A DNA stretch of 64,000 nucleotides from Gimesia benthica (GCF_009720525.1 NZ_CP043930.1:434001-498000), one strand, 5' to 3'. Positions 19,373-32,069 are shown, counted from the first letter of the stretch. Notes: generated by a model not told the origin, from the letters alone. Numbers and translations: made by a program.

Positions 19373-19648
19373 CACAGCCGCTCCTGGAAACCTTCAATTA
19401 AATAATCCAGAATCTCTGCAAGTTCTGATGTCGCATAAGCAAGCGTAAAATCGTGATTTCTTATTTTCTTGAAACATTTTCCAGAAGACGCTCTCGCCGC
19501 GATTCGGGCTTGGCTATAATACGGACAGGGAATTGTTCGATTTCAGACTCCTGAGTATTATGTCTGCTGCGACGAATTCGAAAGAGTCCTGTTATTCGTT
19601 GTCGTTCACAGGCTTTCACATTTCCATTCTTCAGACTGGAGTTGAATT

Positions 19649-19972
19649 ATGGCTCTTTACGAGATTGAAACAAACGCGCATATCATGGTGGGCTGGGCTA
19701 ATACTCAAGAAGAAGCGGAACACGCTGCCCAGGAGAATTACCCCGAAGATGAGATCTTGCGTGTCACTCGCCGCCCACGCGACATGTGGGTCATCTCCAA
19801 ACGTCTGCTGGGGATTGAAGGGCACACCGAACCCTGCGACATGGCACGCGAATGCCTCTTCCGCGCTTCGGGCGACAAAGTTCACGCCATCCGACTCTAC
19901 ATGCGTGACACCGGGGCCGACCTGCACGAAGCCCAGCTGGCAATCGAAACCAACATGTCTGTCGGCTGGTAA
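19649..19972 (+). CDS. Small conserved protein with L7/L12-like C-terminal motif
   Basis: A 107-residue soluble protein starts at ATG 19649, with GGAG ten bases upstream. I do not recognise a named family for the whole protein. The first half (EIETNAHIMVGWANTQEEAE, then RPRDMWVISKRLLG) is acidic/aromatic. The last 35 residues (DKVHAIRLYMRDTGADLHEAQLAIE) follow the pattern K-x-x-AI-x-x-Y-R-x-x-TG-x-x-L-x-EA-x-x-x-VE. That pattern is known from the C-terminal domain of ribosomal protein L7/L12 and from small L7/L12-like proteins. There is one Cys pair (Cys64 and Cys70). Function unknown, and the codon usage resembles its neighbours. Confidence 0.75.
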   Translation: MALYEIETNAHIMVGWANTQEEAEHAAQENYPEDEILRVTRRPRDMWVISKRLLGIEGHTEPCDMARECLFRASGDKVHAIRLYMRDTGADLHEAQLAIETNMSVGW

Positions 19973-20033
19973 TCACACCATCCCTCTTTGACTGCAGACA
20001 ACACTTCTTTCATAACGGAATGACTTCAGTTCG

Positions 20034-21260
20034 ATGATCATACAAGGAACTCTCGTCAGTTCTACAGGGACTTCTCACAGCCAGATTCGTATCGAGGGAA
20101 ATCAGATCGTCGAAGTCGGCGCTCAACTGGGAAAACCGGATTTCACTTTCTCCGATGACTGCCTGATTTTTGCCGGCATGGGCGATATTCACATTCACGC
20201 CCGCGATGATATCGGGGAATCACAAACATATAAAGAAGATTTCTGCACCGCAGGTGCCGCCGCTCTGAATGGCGGGGTCGTCCATGTGGCTGATATGCCC
20301 AACAACCCCGTACCTCCGATTACAGACGAGAGCTACCACGCCAAACAGGAGCACCTTAAGCAGCGTAACCCGCCGATTCACTTTACGCTCTATGCCGGCA
20401 TCGGACCGGGCACCAGCCCGCTCACATTTCCGGTACCTTACAAAGCCTACATGGGCCCCAGTGTCGGCGACCTGTTCTTCATAACACTGGAACAACTGGA
20501 TGAAACACTCTCGCAGTACCGGGGCTGCAACGTAAGCTTCCACTGTGAAGACCCCATTCTGCTGGATGAACACGCGAACGCCGCCACGCACGAAGAGCGG
20601 CGACCCGCGGAATGCGAAATTTCCGCCACACGCTTCGCGTTGCAGATGATTGAAAAATACGACCTCCGTGGCAAACTCTGTCACTACTCGGTCGGAGAAG
20701 GGCTCCCCCTGATTCGCGAAGCCCGCAGCCGCGGCCTCAAAGTCACCTGTGAAGTCACACCGCATCACCTCTATTTTGATCAGTCCGATCTGACCGATCA
20801 GAACCGGGGAAAGATGCAGATGAATCCTCCGCTGCGGACAATAGAAGACCGCAAGGCCATGCTGGCTGCCCTGCGGGAAGGGACCCTCGATTACCTGGCA
20901 ACCGACCATGCCCCGCATACCCTGGAAGAAAACGAGCAGGGTATCTCCGGACAACCGCACCTGGATACCTATGGTGCGTTCGTTACCTGGCTGATTCTGG
21001 ACCAGAAATTCACTCCGGAACAGGCAGCCCGTTTCTGTTCGGAAAACCCCGGGGAATTCGTCAACCCGTATATCGCACCGCTGAAATTCGGCAAAATTGA
21101 ACCGGGCTACACCGCCAGCCTCACCGTGCTCAACCTCAAACGTCCGGTAACCATCCAGCGTGAAGATCTGAAAACCAAATGTGGCTGGTCTCCCTTCGAA
21201 GGAATCACCTTCCCGGGCTCGGTCGAAGCCGTCTTCGTCGAAGGACAGAAGACGCGTTAA
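20034..21260 (+). CDS. pyrC: Dihydroorotase-type cyclic amidohydrolase
   Basis: This zinc amidohydrolase has 408 residues. Metal-binding motifs are HIH in GMGDIHIHARDD (His53, His55), a Lys in YKAYMGPSVGDLF that may be the carboxylated lysine, His in VSFHCEDP, HH in EVTPHHLYF and Asp in LATDHAPHTLEE. The C-terminal segment (GKIEPGYTASLTVLNL) closes the beta-sandwich typical of dihydroorotase and allantoinase. Dihydroorotase, closing carbamoyl-aspartate to dihydroorotate in pyrimidine synthesis, is the likeliest role. Other cyclic amidases remain possible, since no pyr neighbour is present. A bidirectional terminator follows 85 bases later. Confidence 0.88.
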   Translation: MIIQGTLVSSTGTSHSQIRIEGNQIVEVGAQLGKPDFTFSDDCLIFAGMGDIHIHARDDIGESQTYKEDFCTAGAAALNGGVVHVADMPNNPVPPITDESYHAKQEHLKQRNPPIHFTLYAGIGPGTSPLTFPVPYKAYMGPSVGDLFFITLEQLDETLSQYRGCNVSFHCEDPILLDEHANAATHEERRPAECEISATRFALQMIEKYDLRGKLCHYSVGEGLPLIREARSRGLKVTCEVTPHHLYFDQSDLTDQNRGKMQMNPPLRTIEDRKAMLAALREGTLDYLATDHAPHTLEENEQGISGQPHLDTYGAFVTWLILDQKFTPEQAARFCSENPGEFVNPYIAPLKFGKIEPGYTASLTVLNLKRPVTIQREDLKTKCGWSPFEGITFPGSVEAVFVEGQKTR

Positions 21261-21343
21261 AAGCTCAGGCCGACCACTACAGTTGAGGGTTACTGGCATT
21301 CACTCAGCTTGAGAATTCTCGCTCTACCAGACACGACAGATAC

Positions 21344-21380
21344 AAAAAAAGGGGCTGACCTCAAAGTCAGCCCCTTTTTA
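21344..21380. terminator. Bidirectional terminator between pyrC and secDF
   Basis: GGGGCTGAC (21351-21359) pairs with GTCAGCCCC (21366-21374). It is flanked by A7 on the left and T5 on the right, so it can stop both the rightward pyrC and the leftward secDF transcripts. Confidence 0.9.
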
Positions 21381-21409
21381 TTTCAGAGCAGTTTAGAGCA
21401 TCGTGCAGC

Positions 21410-24400
<2,991 letters not shown>

Positions 24401-24511
24401 TCAATTAGTCCTGAAACGATTCTTTTTGTCTGGGCCGATTCATTCGGCAATGATGATTTAAGCTGACAACTTCGTGCCAGATACTGACAAACTTCTCTGT
24501 TGAAACGCAAC

Positions 24512-24865
24512 CTAGCTTGTTGTCTCTTTGGTTTCAACCTGATACAGCCCCTGAATGGCACTGCGACGCACTTTCATCTTGGAATTATCATCAATTTTCA
24601 GAGTCACTTCCTGATCTGACTCAGAAATATTGGCAATCGTGCCAATGATCCCACCGATGGTCACCACACGATCATTCTTCTTCAACTCTTTAAGCGCCTG
24701 CTCACGTCGGGCCCGTTCCTTCTGTTGAGGACGGAACATGATGAAGTAGAAAAAAATCACGATCACAATCAAAGGCAGCGACTGGACCAGGAAAGAAGGT
24801 CCAGCAGGCTGTTTGGCGGGTGTCTCTTGAGCAAGTAGTAACAAAGTCGACAATAAGGTGTGCAT
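24512..24865 (-). CDS. yajC: YajC, Sec translocase accessory subunit
   Basis: A small membrane protein of 117 residues. A short hydrophobic N-terminus is followed by a longer transmembrane helix near 28-45 (LPLIVIVIFFYFIMFRPQQKE). The hallmark FRPQQKERARREQALKELKKNDRVVTIGGIIGTI comes next, leading into a cytoplasmic beta-rich tail. The length and the order tgt-yajC-secD are typical. The ATG at 24865 gives MHTLLSTLLLLAQ. Confidence 0.95.
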   Translation of the reverse strand: MHTLLSTLLLLAQETPAKQPAGPSFLVQSLPLIVIVIFFYFIMFRPQQKERARREQALKELKKNDRVVTIGGIIGTIANISESDQEVTLKIDDNSKMKVRRSAIQGLYQVETKETTS

Positions 24866-25056
24866 TTCGTTCTCTTCCCGGGCCAGCGTGGTAATCTATA
24901 AAGTGAGTCTCATGCATCACTTAGATCTGACCCGCAACCCGATCCAGCAAGAAATTTTATATCAGTTTAACAGGCTCGGGTGGTTCACTGCTGTTTCGAA
25001 TTTGGCCCAAACCTAAACAATTTCAGGAGTTATCCAGCAATCAAGTAAGCTGTATC

Positions 25057-26175
25057 TTAGAAAGATGCGTTCCAGCGGGCAAGGTGAACCGCCCTAAACT
25101 CCTCAACTTGATCATTCAGAATCGCCTCACGCAGATCCCGCACCAGTTTCTGATAAAAGGCAATGTTATGCAGCGAGATCAGAATTGGCCCCAGCATCTC
25201 CCGCGCCATGAATAAATGACGCAGATAAGCCCGGCTGTAATCACGCGAACCGGGCGAATCACACTCGGGATCCAGTGGACTCGGATCCCGGGCATGCTTT
25301 TGATTACGCAAATTCACGCGTCCCTGACTGGTAAAAGCCATCCCATTTCTGCCATTTCGGGTCGGCATCACACAGTCAAACAGGTCCACGCCCCGCATGA
25401 TGGCCTCGATCAGGTCGGACGGACGGCCCACACCCATCAGGTAACGGGGTTTTTCCACAGGCAGCATGGGCGTAGTGAAATCCAGGGTGGAGTACATATC
25501 CTCAGGCTTTTCCCCTACGCTCAAGCCCCCGATCGCATACCCGGGGAATTCCAGTGGCAGCAGCCCCTCAGCCGAACGTTCCCGCATTTTCTGATCAGTC
25601 CCCCCTTGAACAATGCCGAACAGGGCCTGGTCATCCCGTTTCTGGGCATCCCGGCAGCGGGCTGCCCACTTGGTCGTCCGATCGACGGCTTCCTGCATTT
25701 TTTCCAGAGGCACATCGTGTGGCGGGCACTCATCCAGACACATGATGCAGTCGGCTCCCAGCTGTTCCTGGATCTTCACCGCTTTTTCGGGCGAGAGTTC
25801 AAACAGGCTGCCATCAATGTGAGAGCGGAAAACCACCTGCTCATCATCCATCTTTGTGAGCTGGGCCAGACTGAAGACCTGGAATCCACCACTGTCGGTC
25901 AGAATCGGACCATCCCAGTTCATGAATTCATGCAGCCCGCCCAGTTCCTGCACAATTTCGGCTCCCGGCCGCAGTGCCAGATGGTACGTATTTGCCAGCA
26001 CCTGCTGCGTTCCCACCTGTTTGAGCTGTTCGGGCAGTAACCCTTTGACAGAGGCCAGGGTGCCCACGGGCATGAAGGCCGGAGTGTCGACAATGCCGTG
26101 GGGAGTATGCCAGCGGCCCGCGCGGGCCTGAGTCCGGGAATCGGTATGGATCAGTTCGAAATGAAATTGAGACAC
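25057..26175 (-). CDS. tgt: tRNA-guanine transglycosylase, zinc site altered
   Basis: Tgt swaps guanine 34 for preQ1 in GUN-anticodon tRNAs on the way to queuosine. The 372-residue TIM barrel shows catalytic Asp in [66 protein letters not shown] and the nucleophile region [15 protein letters not shown]. The zinc motif before SRAYLRHL normally reads CxCxxC. Here it is [20 protein letters not shown], so only the first Cys remains and two positions are Ser, while the later His (SLHNIAFY) is kept. Substrate-binding motifs look intact. It is 80 bases downstream of the gspF-like gene and precedes yajC-secDF. Confidence 0.95.
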   Translation of the reverse strand: MSQFHFELIHTDSRTQARAGRWHTPHGIVDTPAFMPVGTLASVKGLLPEQLKQVGTQQVLANTYHLALRPGAEIVQELGGLHEFMNWDGPILTDSGGFQVFSLAQLTKMDDEQVVFRSHIDGSLFELSPEKAVKIQEQLGADCIMCLDECPPHDVPLEKMQEAVDRTTKWAARCRDAQKRDDQALFGIVQGGTDQKMRERSAEGLLPLEFPGYAIGGLSVGEKPEDMYSTLDFTTPMLPVEKPRYLMGVGRPSDLIEAIMRGVDLFDCVMPTRNGRNGMAFTSQGRVNLRNQKHARDPSPLDPECDSPGSRDYSRAYLRHLFMAREMLGPILISLHNIAFYQKLVRDLREAILNDQVEEFRAVHLARWNASF

Positions 26176-26254
26176 GGTCGTTTTTCTGTTCAGATGTTAC
26201 TTTATCGCGATCAGATCCAGGCTTCGTCAGCAGTAAAAACCCAGCGGGAAATGC

Positions 26255-27298
26255 TCAGATCTGCTCCAACGCATCGTTGATAATCCCCAGATACCAGAAA
26301 GCGATGCGGAACACAACAAAGATGATAAAAGCAGCCACCATCGCCCAGATCAACCAGCCCAGCACCGCCGCCAGGGCAGCCAGGGAGCGCTGCGCGTCTT
26401 CCTGAAAACGGGGACTCAACCGCTCCAATGTTTCAGGTACCGTCCCGGAAGTCTCACCAACATGCACCATCTGAATGTAATCTTCGGGAAACAGATGCGT
26501 TCCCGCCAGGGCGTCGGTCAGATCCACCCCATCATTCACGGCTGCATTGACCTGAGGAATCGCAGCAATAAACGCTCCATTACCAGTCGCTTTGAGACTG
26601 GCTTCCACTGAGTCCAGAATATTCATCCCGGCCTGCTGCGTTAGCGCGAACGCCCAGGAGAAGCGGGCGATCGCAAACGAACGCATGCAGTTTCCCACGA
26701 CGGGAATGCGCAGAAACAGGCTATGAAAGAAGCGTTTCCCACCCCAGAGCCGATCCATAACCTGGTACGCGACAAACAGTACAAAAATCGAACCGAACGT
26801 ACAGGTCAGCCAGATCAGAGCGCCGCTGGGACCGGACAGTCCCAGCCCGAGCACATCGATCGCCTCACCACCTCGCGCATTGGCGATTAAACCCAGCACA
26901 AGAATCATCAGCGCGATGACCATGATCGCCGCCACAAACTGAAAGACGGGCCAGGCAATCAACCGCACAAAATTCTTCCGCAGGTTCAGCAGCTGGTCAT
27001 AATGCTCCGACAAGGCTTTCAGCACTTCGGGCAGGCCGCCACTCTGTTCCGCCACACTGACCATGTTGACCATCAGCTCCGGATAATAGTTTCCCTGGAG
27101 CTTTAGCGCCGAGGTCACATCGTTCCCGGCTTTCAACTCGACGGTGATCTCTTTCACCGAATCCTGCATCCGCCGATTGCCCAGTTTTCGCCCAGCCAGC
27201 TGAAAGCTTTTCGTGATCGGCACGCCGGATTCCAGCATCGTACTCAGGGAACGACACAGCATCGCCAGAGACTTCATTGAGGCACGTGCCTTGAACAT
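26255..27298 (-). CDS. Type II secretion/type IV pilus platform protein (GspF/PilC-like)
   Basis: This 347-residue inner-membrane protein has two cytoplasmic GspF repeats. The first, about 5-110, contains LSTMLESGVPITKSFQLAGRKL and SVAEQSGGLPEVLKALSEHY. The second, about 205-320, contains FSWAFALTQQAGMNILDSVEASLKAT and HVGETSGTVPETLERLSP. Transmembrane helices lie near 115-145, 165-185 and 318-340. It would form the assembly platform of a pseudopilus or pilus. No ATPase, secretin or pilin gene is nearby, so it is either an orphan or works with components encoded elsewhere. The ATG at 27298 is the only sensible start. Confidence 0.9.
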   Translation of the reverse strand: MFKARASMKSLAMLCRSLSTMLESGVPITKSFQLAGRKLGNRRMQDSVKEITVELKAGNDVTSALKLQGNYYPELMVNMVSVAEQSGGLPEVLKALSEHYDQLLNLRKNFVRLIAWPVFQFVAAIMVIALMILVLGLIANARGGEAIDVLGLGLSGPSGALIWLTCTFGSIFVLFVAYQVMDRLWGGKRFFHSLFLRIPVVGNCMRSFAIARFSWAFALTQQAGMNILDSVEASLKATGNGAFIAAIPQVNAAVNDGVDLTDALAGTHLFPEDYIQMVHVGETSGTVPETLERLSPRFQEDAQRSLAALAAVLGWLIWAMVAAFIIFVVFRIAFWYLGIINDALEQI

Positions 27299-27483
27299 GG
27301 AATTCGCTTTCAGGGAACATTCGGAATCGGAAACAGGACCATTAACCCGTTCATTATGTCGAATTACGACTTATCTGAGAGTGACAATCTTCTACACATT
27401 GCGAAAAAAATGAAAATTTGTCAGAGTGAACCCTCGGTCTTTCAGAATTTGTTTACAGAAATCGATCCTGGGAAAATGATTGA

Positions 27484-28284
27484 ATGGATTTTTTAAAGTT
27501 AGCGGGAAAACGGATTCTCGTATTTGGAGTCGCCAACCGTAAAAGTGTCGCCTATCAGACAGGGAAGGTCCTGGAGGAAGCAGGCGCCGAAGTGATTTAC
27601 GTCGTTCGCTCGAAAGCCCGCAAAGAATCGCTGTCCAAACTGCTGAAAGACGCACCGATCTATATCTGTGATGTTGAACATCAACAGGAAATCGATCAGC
27701 TCCAGGCGGACATCAGCCAGAAATACGATGTCATCCATGGTCTGGTCCACTCCATCGCGTTTGCAGACTACTCAGCCGGCTGGCTTCCGTTTCATGAAAC
27801 ACCCCGCGCCGCTTTTCTGCAGGCAGTTGATATTTCCTGTTTCTCCCTGATCGCAGTCTGTAATGCTTTCAAGGATCTGCTCGATCCAGAGCAGGGGAGT
27901 GTGGTGACAATTTCGATCTCCACCACCCGCATGGCGGCGGAAAATTACGGCTACATGGCTCCCGTGAAAGCGGCCCTCGATTCCTCGGTCTGCTTTCTGG
28001 CCAAGTCGTTCTCGAACTTCTCGCAGGTTCGCTTCAATGCCATCTGTCCCGGTTTGTTGAAGACGTCCGCCTCCGCAGGAATTCCCGGCTACGTGGACAG
28101 CTACCTGTTTGCTGAAAAAGCCACATTGAGAAAGTCAGCCGTCCAGACCAGTGAAGTGGCAGATACCGTCGCCTTCCTGATCAGTCCCCGTTCCTCGGGA
28201 ATCAATTCGCAGGGAATCGTTATTGATGCCGGTATGGGCACCAACTATTTCGACAACCAGATCATCTCAGAGCAGTCGACCTGA
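27484..28284 (+). CDS. fabI: Enoyl-[acyl-carrier-protein] reductase
   Basis: FabI performs the last reduction of each fatty acid elongation round. The 266-residue short-chain-dehydrogenase fold has the FabI-type cofactor loop [18 protein letters not shown] (Gly-Val-Ala-Asn, not the classical GxxxGIG), VHSIAFAD, and the Tyr-x6-Lys pair Tyr155/Lys162 in [15 protein letters not shown]. The length is normal. This is the target type of triclosan and diazaborines. The ATG at 27484 ([10 protein letters not shown]) agrees with the family start. A bidirectional terminator follows. Confidence 0.95.
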   Translation: MDFLKLAGKRILVFGVANRKSVAYQTGKVLEEAGAEVIYVVRSKARKESLSKLLKDAPIYICDVEHQQEIDQLQADISQKYDVIHGLVHSIAFADYSAGWLPFHETPRAAFLQAVDISCFSLIAVCNAFKDLLDPEQGSVVTISISTTRMAAENYGYMAPVKAALDSSVCFLAKSFSNFSQVRFNAICPGLLKTSASAGIPGYVDSYLFAEKATLRKSAVQTSEVADTVAFLISPRSSGINSQGIVIDAGMGTNYFDNQIISEQST

Positions 28285-28301
28285 GTGCCTGACGACCAAT
28301 A

Positions 28302-28339
28302 AAAACAGCCGACGGAATAAAAATCCCGTCGGCTGTTTT
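28302..28339. terminator. Bidirectional terminator between fabI and the EF-hand gene
   Basis: ACAGCCGACGG (28305-28315) pairs with CCGTCGGCTGT (28326-28336). Flanking A and T runs extend the stem, and there are T-rich exits in both directions. It serves fabI on the right-going strand and the EF-hand gene on the other. Confidence 0.88.
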
Positions 28340-28384
28340 CGTTCACATCACGAACGAGACCTGCGTCCCGTCCCTGATTAAGCA

Positions 28385-28978
28385 TTAATTCTTCTTCTGT
28401 CCTTTGCCTTTGGCTTTCCCTTTGCCACCGGCACCTTTACCACGGTTCTTCATCATTTCTGCCCGTGCGGCCTGACGTTCTGTGTCATCCAGTTTGCCGT
28501 CGCCATTCTTGTCGAATTTCTTGAGCATGGCTTCACGATCAAACCCGGGACGACGACCGCCCATGGCTTTGCGTGCTTCCTGGCGTTCAGCTTCGCTGAG
28601 CTTCCCATCGCCGTCTTTGTCGAACTTTTTCACCAGTTCTTCACGGCTCATGCGCGGACCACGCTGACCCATTTTTTCGCGGGCTTCGCGGGCAGCTTTG
28701 CGTTCGTTTTCATCCAGTTTGCCATCACCGTTTTTGTCAAACTTTTTCATGAACTCTTCGCGATTGAAACCCTGACCACCCTTTTCACCACGGGCAGCCC
28801 GAGCAGCCGAACGCTCTTCTTCATTCAGCTTGCCATCGCCGTCCTTATCGAATTTTTTGAGGATCTCCTCACGGTTGGGGCGCTGTCCTTTTTTCCCCTC
28901 TTCAGCCTGCGTAGCAGAGCTCCATGAAATCACAGCCATACCCAGTGCACACGCAGCAACGATCCGATTCATTTTCAT
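28385..28978 (-). CDS. Secreted four-EF-hand calcium-binding protein
   Basis: A 197-residue exported protein. A signal peptide (MKMNRIVAACALGMAVISWS, cleavage near ATQA-EEG) is followed by four near-identical EF-hand loops starting at about 44, 81, 120 and 155. Each follows DKxGDGKLxxxE with all calcium ligands present. The repeats are 35-39 residues apart and separated by Arg/Glu-rich helices. The C-terminus is a Lys/Gly tail (GKGAGGKGKAKGKGQKKN). The ATG at 28978 has GAGGAG upstream, better than the TTG one codon earlier. Such proteins are common in planctomycete secretomes. Inferred role: calcium binding at or outside the envelope. Confidence 0.88.
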   Translation of the reverse strand: MKMNRIVAACALGMAVISWSSATQAEEGKKGQRPNREEILKKFDKDGDGKLNEEERSAARAARGEKGGQGFNREEFMKKFDKNGDGKLDENERKAAREAREKMGQRGPRMSREELVKKFDKDGDGKLSEAERQEARKAMGGRRPGFDREAMLKKFDKNGDGKLDDTERQAARAEMMKNRGKGAGGKGKAKGKGQKKN

Positions 28979-29251
28979 CAAGACAGCTCCTCATTCTCAA
29001 AATCTGTGGAAACAGGAATCAGCTTCCTGCAGCGGTTTCAGTTAACACGGTATCAAACGCGAGAGGGAGGCAGAGGTTTCGCGGATTCTCAGAAAAAATT
29101 CAGAAAACGTGATCGAAGTCGTCGCGTAACCCCTTGAAAACCGGGCTTTTCTGACGCATCCCAGGTACAAGCTGATCTTGCCTCATTTCGGCAAATCACA
29201 CTATGATGCCGCCCCTGTGGGCTGCGCCTGTTCCAGTACACCTTACATCTG

Positions 29252-30373
29252 ATGCCTGTATTCCCGAATTCGATGAACACAACCGACCCGTTAGCACGAT
29301 TGAATCAGATTGAAGCGCAGCGGATCTGCATTATCAAACCCAGTGCCCTGGGTGACGTCGTGCAGACACTCCCCATCCTGCCGGTCCTGAGGCAACGGTT
29401 TCCCAATGCCCGCATCTCCTGGGTCGTCCGAGACAGCTTTGCTAATCTTCTGGAAGGACATCCCTGCCTGGATGAAATCATTCCCTTCCAGCGACGCAGC
29501 TCAGCAGGACAGTGGTGGCAGTTTCTCAAGTCACTCAACAAACAGAAATTTGATCTGGTCATCGATCTGCAGGGCCTGCTCCGTACCGGCATCATGACTG
29601 CCGCCACCCGCGCCCCCTGGCGGGTCGGTATCGAAGCAGCCCGCGAAGGTTCACACCTCACCTGTAATCTGACGATCCCCGACACGGGACGCTACGTCCC
29701 TGCCTGGCTCAAATACTGGCGCGTCGCTGATGCCTTTGGTCAGGGGAAGCTGAAACGCACGACTGACATCTATCTCTCCGAAGATGACCAGAACTGGGCA
29801 CAGGAAAAACTGTATTGCCCCGAGTATCCTCTGCCGACTCTCGCGATTCACGCGGGCGCGCAATGGATCACCAAACGCTGGCCTCCGGAAAGCTTCGCTG
29901 CGGTCGGTGCCAAAGCCATCCGTCGCTTCCGCTGCCAGGTTGTCCTGGTGGGAACCTCTGCGGAAAGAGAACTGACCGGCCATATCGAAAAACTGCTGCA
30001 AAAGTTCGTCCCGACCGGCAGAGTCATCAATCTGGCAGGGGAAACAACACTCAAACAACTCGCCGCGGTGTTACAGCAATCCGACTTTGTCCTCACCAAT
30101 GATTCCGGTCCCATGCACCTGGCCGCTGGTCTCGGCACCCCTGTCACCGGCATCTTTACCTGCACCAGTGCACTTCGCTCCGGACCGCCGGGGGACCGGC
30201 ACGAACTTGTCTCCACGAATGTCAGCTGTGGTGGCAGCTATAACAAACGCTGCCCCAAACGCGGACCACAGAATCTGTGCTGCATGGAAGAGCTGGAAAT
30301 CAGCCGCGTCTGGCAGGCCCTGCATCGCCTGATCACACGGGAAGCAGCTGAAAGAACGCCGAAAGCAGCCTGA
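29252..30373 (+). CDS. GT9-family glycosyltransferase (heptosyltransferase-like)
   Basis: A 373-residue GT-B fold enzyme of the ADP-heptose:LPS heptosyltransferase family. It has ICIIKPSALGDVVQTLPIL at the N-terminus, FDLVIDLQGLLRTG in the middle, the donor-site motif HAGAQWITKRWPPESFA and the late TNDSGPMHLAAGLGTPV. It would add a heptose or related sugar to lipopolysaccharide or another envelope glycan on the cytoplasmic face. The start is ATG 29252, and a second ATG at 29273 (MNTTDPLARL) is equally possible. There are no other LPS genes alongside. Confidence 0.9.
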   Translation: MPVFPNSMNTTDPLARLNQIEAQRICIIKPSALGDVVQTLPILPVLRQRFPNARISWVVRDSFANLLEGHPCLDEIIPFQRRSSAGQWWQFLKSLNKQKFDLVIDLQGLLRTGIMTAATRAPWRVGIEAAREGSHLTCNLTIPDTGRYVPAWLKYWRVADAFGQGKLKRTTDIYLSEDDQNWAQEKLYCPEYPLPTLAIHAGAQWITKRWPPESFAAVGAKAIRRFRCQVVLVGTSAERELTGHIEKLLQKFVPTGRVINLAGETTLKQLAAVLQQSDFVLTNDSGPMHLAAGLGTPVTGIFTCTSALRSGPPGDRHELVSTNVSCGGSYNKRCPKRGPQNLCCMEELEISRVWQALHRLITREAAERTPKAA

Positions 30374-30392
30374 CGCTTCTCGCAAGCGGTCA

Positions 30393-32069
30393 TCAAGGAC
30401 GCCGCAGCTCGTAGTAGCGACTCAACACGCGGACCCGATAAATCTGGTAAGCCGTGATCATTCCCAGAATCGCCAGCACCATAGCGTAGATGACGGGGTA
30501 CTGCCATAACTCAACCAGCTCCGACCGGGCCAGTACCAGGACAGCAAACGAGAGCAGTGAAAGCACCGTGGTAAACAGCACGAGCCTGACGTAAAAGAAC
30601 AGTCCAGACGAGACAATCAGCATCGGATATCCAATCAAGAGAATCCCGATTGGCGCATCGGCGAGCATCAGCAGTCCCGTCAGCAGCGCAACATCTGCCG
30701 CCGACCAGCAGTAACGTACCCGTTTTTTGTTCGGAAAGTGATCCAGACCAAACTGGAAGAACACCACCAGTGCGCCCCACAGACCAAACAGCGACATGAT
30801 CCGCAGGTGATAATTCAAATCAACGCCCTGCGTGGAATACACGGTCTGAATAATTCCGACTGCCAGCAGGATCGCGGAGAGCCGCGACACCAGTGCCGGC
30901 TTGCGGCGGAACCAGCGCTGGAACTTCTGAATCATGCCCGCAGGTTGTGCCTGCAGAGGCTCTCCAGCAATGAACCGTTCCAGATCCGCCGCCAGTTCGC
31001 GGGCCGACTGGTAGCGTAAAGCGGGATCCTTCTCCAGGCACTTCAGACAGACCAGTTCCAGACTACGGGGAATGTTTCTGTTATGCGAATGGGGGAGTGC
31101 AGGTTCCCCTTCAATCACCGCCACCAGCGAATCGAGAGGGCTGGAGTGTTTGAACGGAGATACGCCGGTCATAAGTTCATACAGAATAATACCCAGACAG
31201 AAGATATCACTCCGCGTGGAAATCTGATCCAGTTGCCCCGCGGCCTGTTCGGGTGACATGTAACCCGGAGTCCCCACTATCATGCCCGTCTGTGTGCGGG
31301 CATCGGTCCCTGAGCCTCCCGGCAGTCCATCGTAGAGTTTCGCCAGACCAAAATCGGTGACATAAGCCTGCCCAGCTTCATCGATCAGAATGTTCGACGG
31401 TTTCAAATCACGGTGAATGATCTCTTTGGAATGCAGATACTCGACCGCCTCGGCAACCTGCTGCATGAGAGAGGCGACCTCGTAATAATTATCCGGTGCC
31501 ATCTGAGAAAGCGGGCGAAAATCGGGACTCGCCAGTGAACCTCCGCCAATAAAGTCCATGGTGAAATAATGCTGCCCCAGATGCTGGCCCACTTCGTGAA
31601 TCGCGACAATATTCGCGTGCTGCAATCGACCGGCGGCCTGGGCTTCCAGATAGAACCGTCGGACCTCGTCTTCGGATGCAAACTGATTACTGAGGATCGT
31701 TTTCAGTGCCACGACCCGATTCAGATCTTTCTGGCGTGCCTTATAAACGATGCCCATCCCGCCGCGTCCCAGCTCCTCCAACAGTTCATAATTGCCGAAC
31801 TCCCGCGCGAGCAGGGGGGGCGCCTGTCGGGATGCGTGGGGAGAAACTGGCAACGTCGCATCATCGGGGCCCAGCTCAACCGATTCGGGATCACTGTCTG
31901 ACTGAGGCGCGAGACGCTCCAGGGAATCCAGACAGGCCATCAGCGGTTTTAACTCAGGATTGACTGCACGCAGACTCTGACAGCTGGCATCATCCTGACG
32001 CTGCAGGAAGTCCAGGTACTGATTGAGTACTTCCACCTGCTCAGATTGCTCATTCGACTCGTCGGTCAC
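30393..32069 (-). CDS. Membrane Ser/Thr protein kinase paired with an ECF sigma factor
   Basis: Of the 558 residues, an acidic N-terminal region (1-85) precedes the kinase domain at about 93-365. The kinase has the GRGGMGIVYKA loop, Lys123 in VALKTI, Asp221 in HRDLKPSNIL and Asp239 in DFGLAKL, so it should be active. The C-terminal 180 residues hold about six hydrophobic helices (for example LSAILLAVGIIQTVYS, and LLIGYPMLIVSSGLFFYV) with no extracytoplasmic domain. The start is GTG at 32069. The sigma factor gene ends 62 bases upstream, in the same direction. This sigma/kinase pairing is a recurring planctomycete arrangement and suggests the kinase signals to the sigma factor or shares its stimulus. 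Confidence 0.93.
   Translation of the reverse strand: MTDESNEQSEQVEVLNQYLDFLQRQDDASCQSLRAVNPELKPLMACLDSLERLAPQSDSDPESVELGPDDATLPVSPHASRQAPPLLAREFGNYELLEELGRGGMGIVYKARQKDLNRVVALKTILSNQFASEDEVRRFYLEAQAAGRLQHANIVAIHEVGQHLGQHYFTMDFIGGGSLASPDFRPLSQMAPDNYYEVASLMQQVAEAVEYLHSKEIIHRDLKPSNILIDEAGQAYVTDFGLAKLYDGLPGGSGTDARTQTGMIVGTPGYMSPEQAAGQLDQISTRSDIFCLGIILYELMTGVSPFKHSSPLDSLVAVIEGEPALPHSHNRNIPRSLELVCLKCLEKDPALRYQSARELAADLERFIAGEPLQAQPAGMIQKFQRWFRRKPALVSRLSAILLAVGIIQTVYSTQGVDLNYHLRIMSLFGLWGALVVFFQFGLDHFPNKKRVRYCWSAADVALLTGLLMLADAPIGILLIGYPMLIVSSGLFFYVRLVLFTTVLSLLSFAVLVLARSELVELWQYPVIYAMVLAILGMITAYQIYRVRVLSRYYELRRP

Noticed and set aside
20220-21299. 359-codon minus-strand frame opposite the dihydroorotase gene
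   Set aside because: Fully antisense to a gene with complete metal-binding motifs; no ribosome binding site.
29651-30058. Minus-strand frame opposite the glycosyltransferase
   Set aside because: Antisense shadow with no family features.
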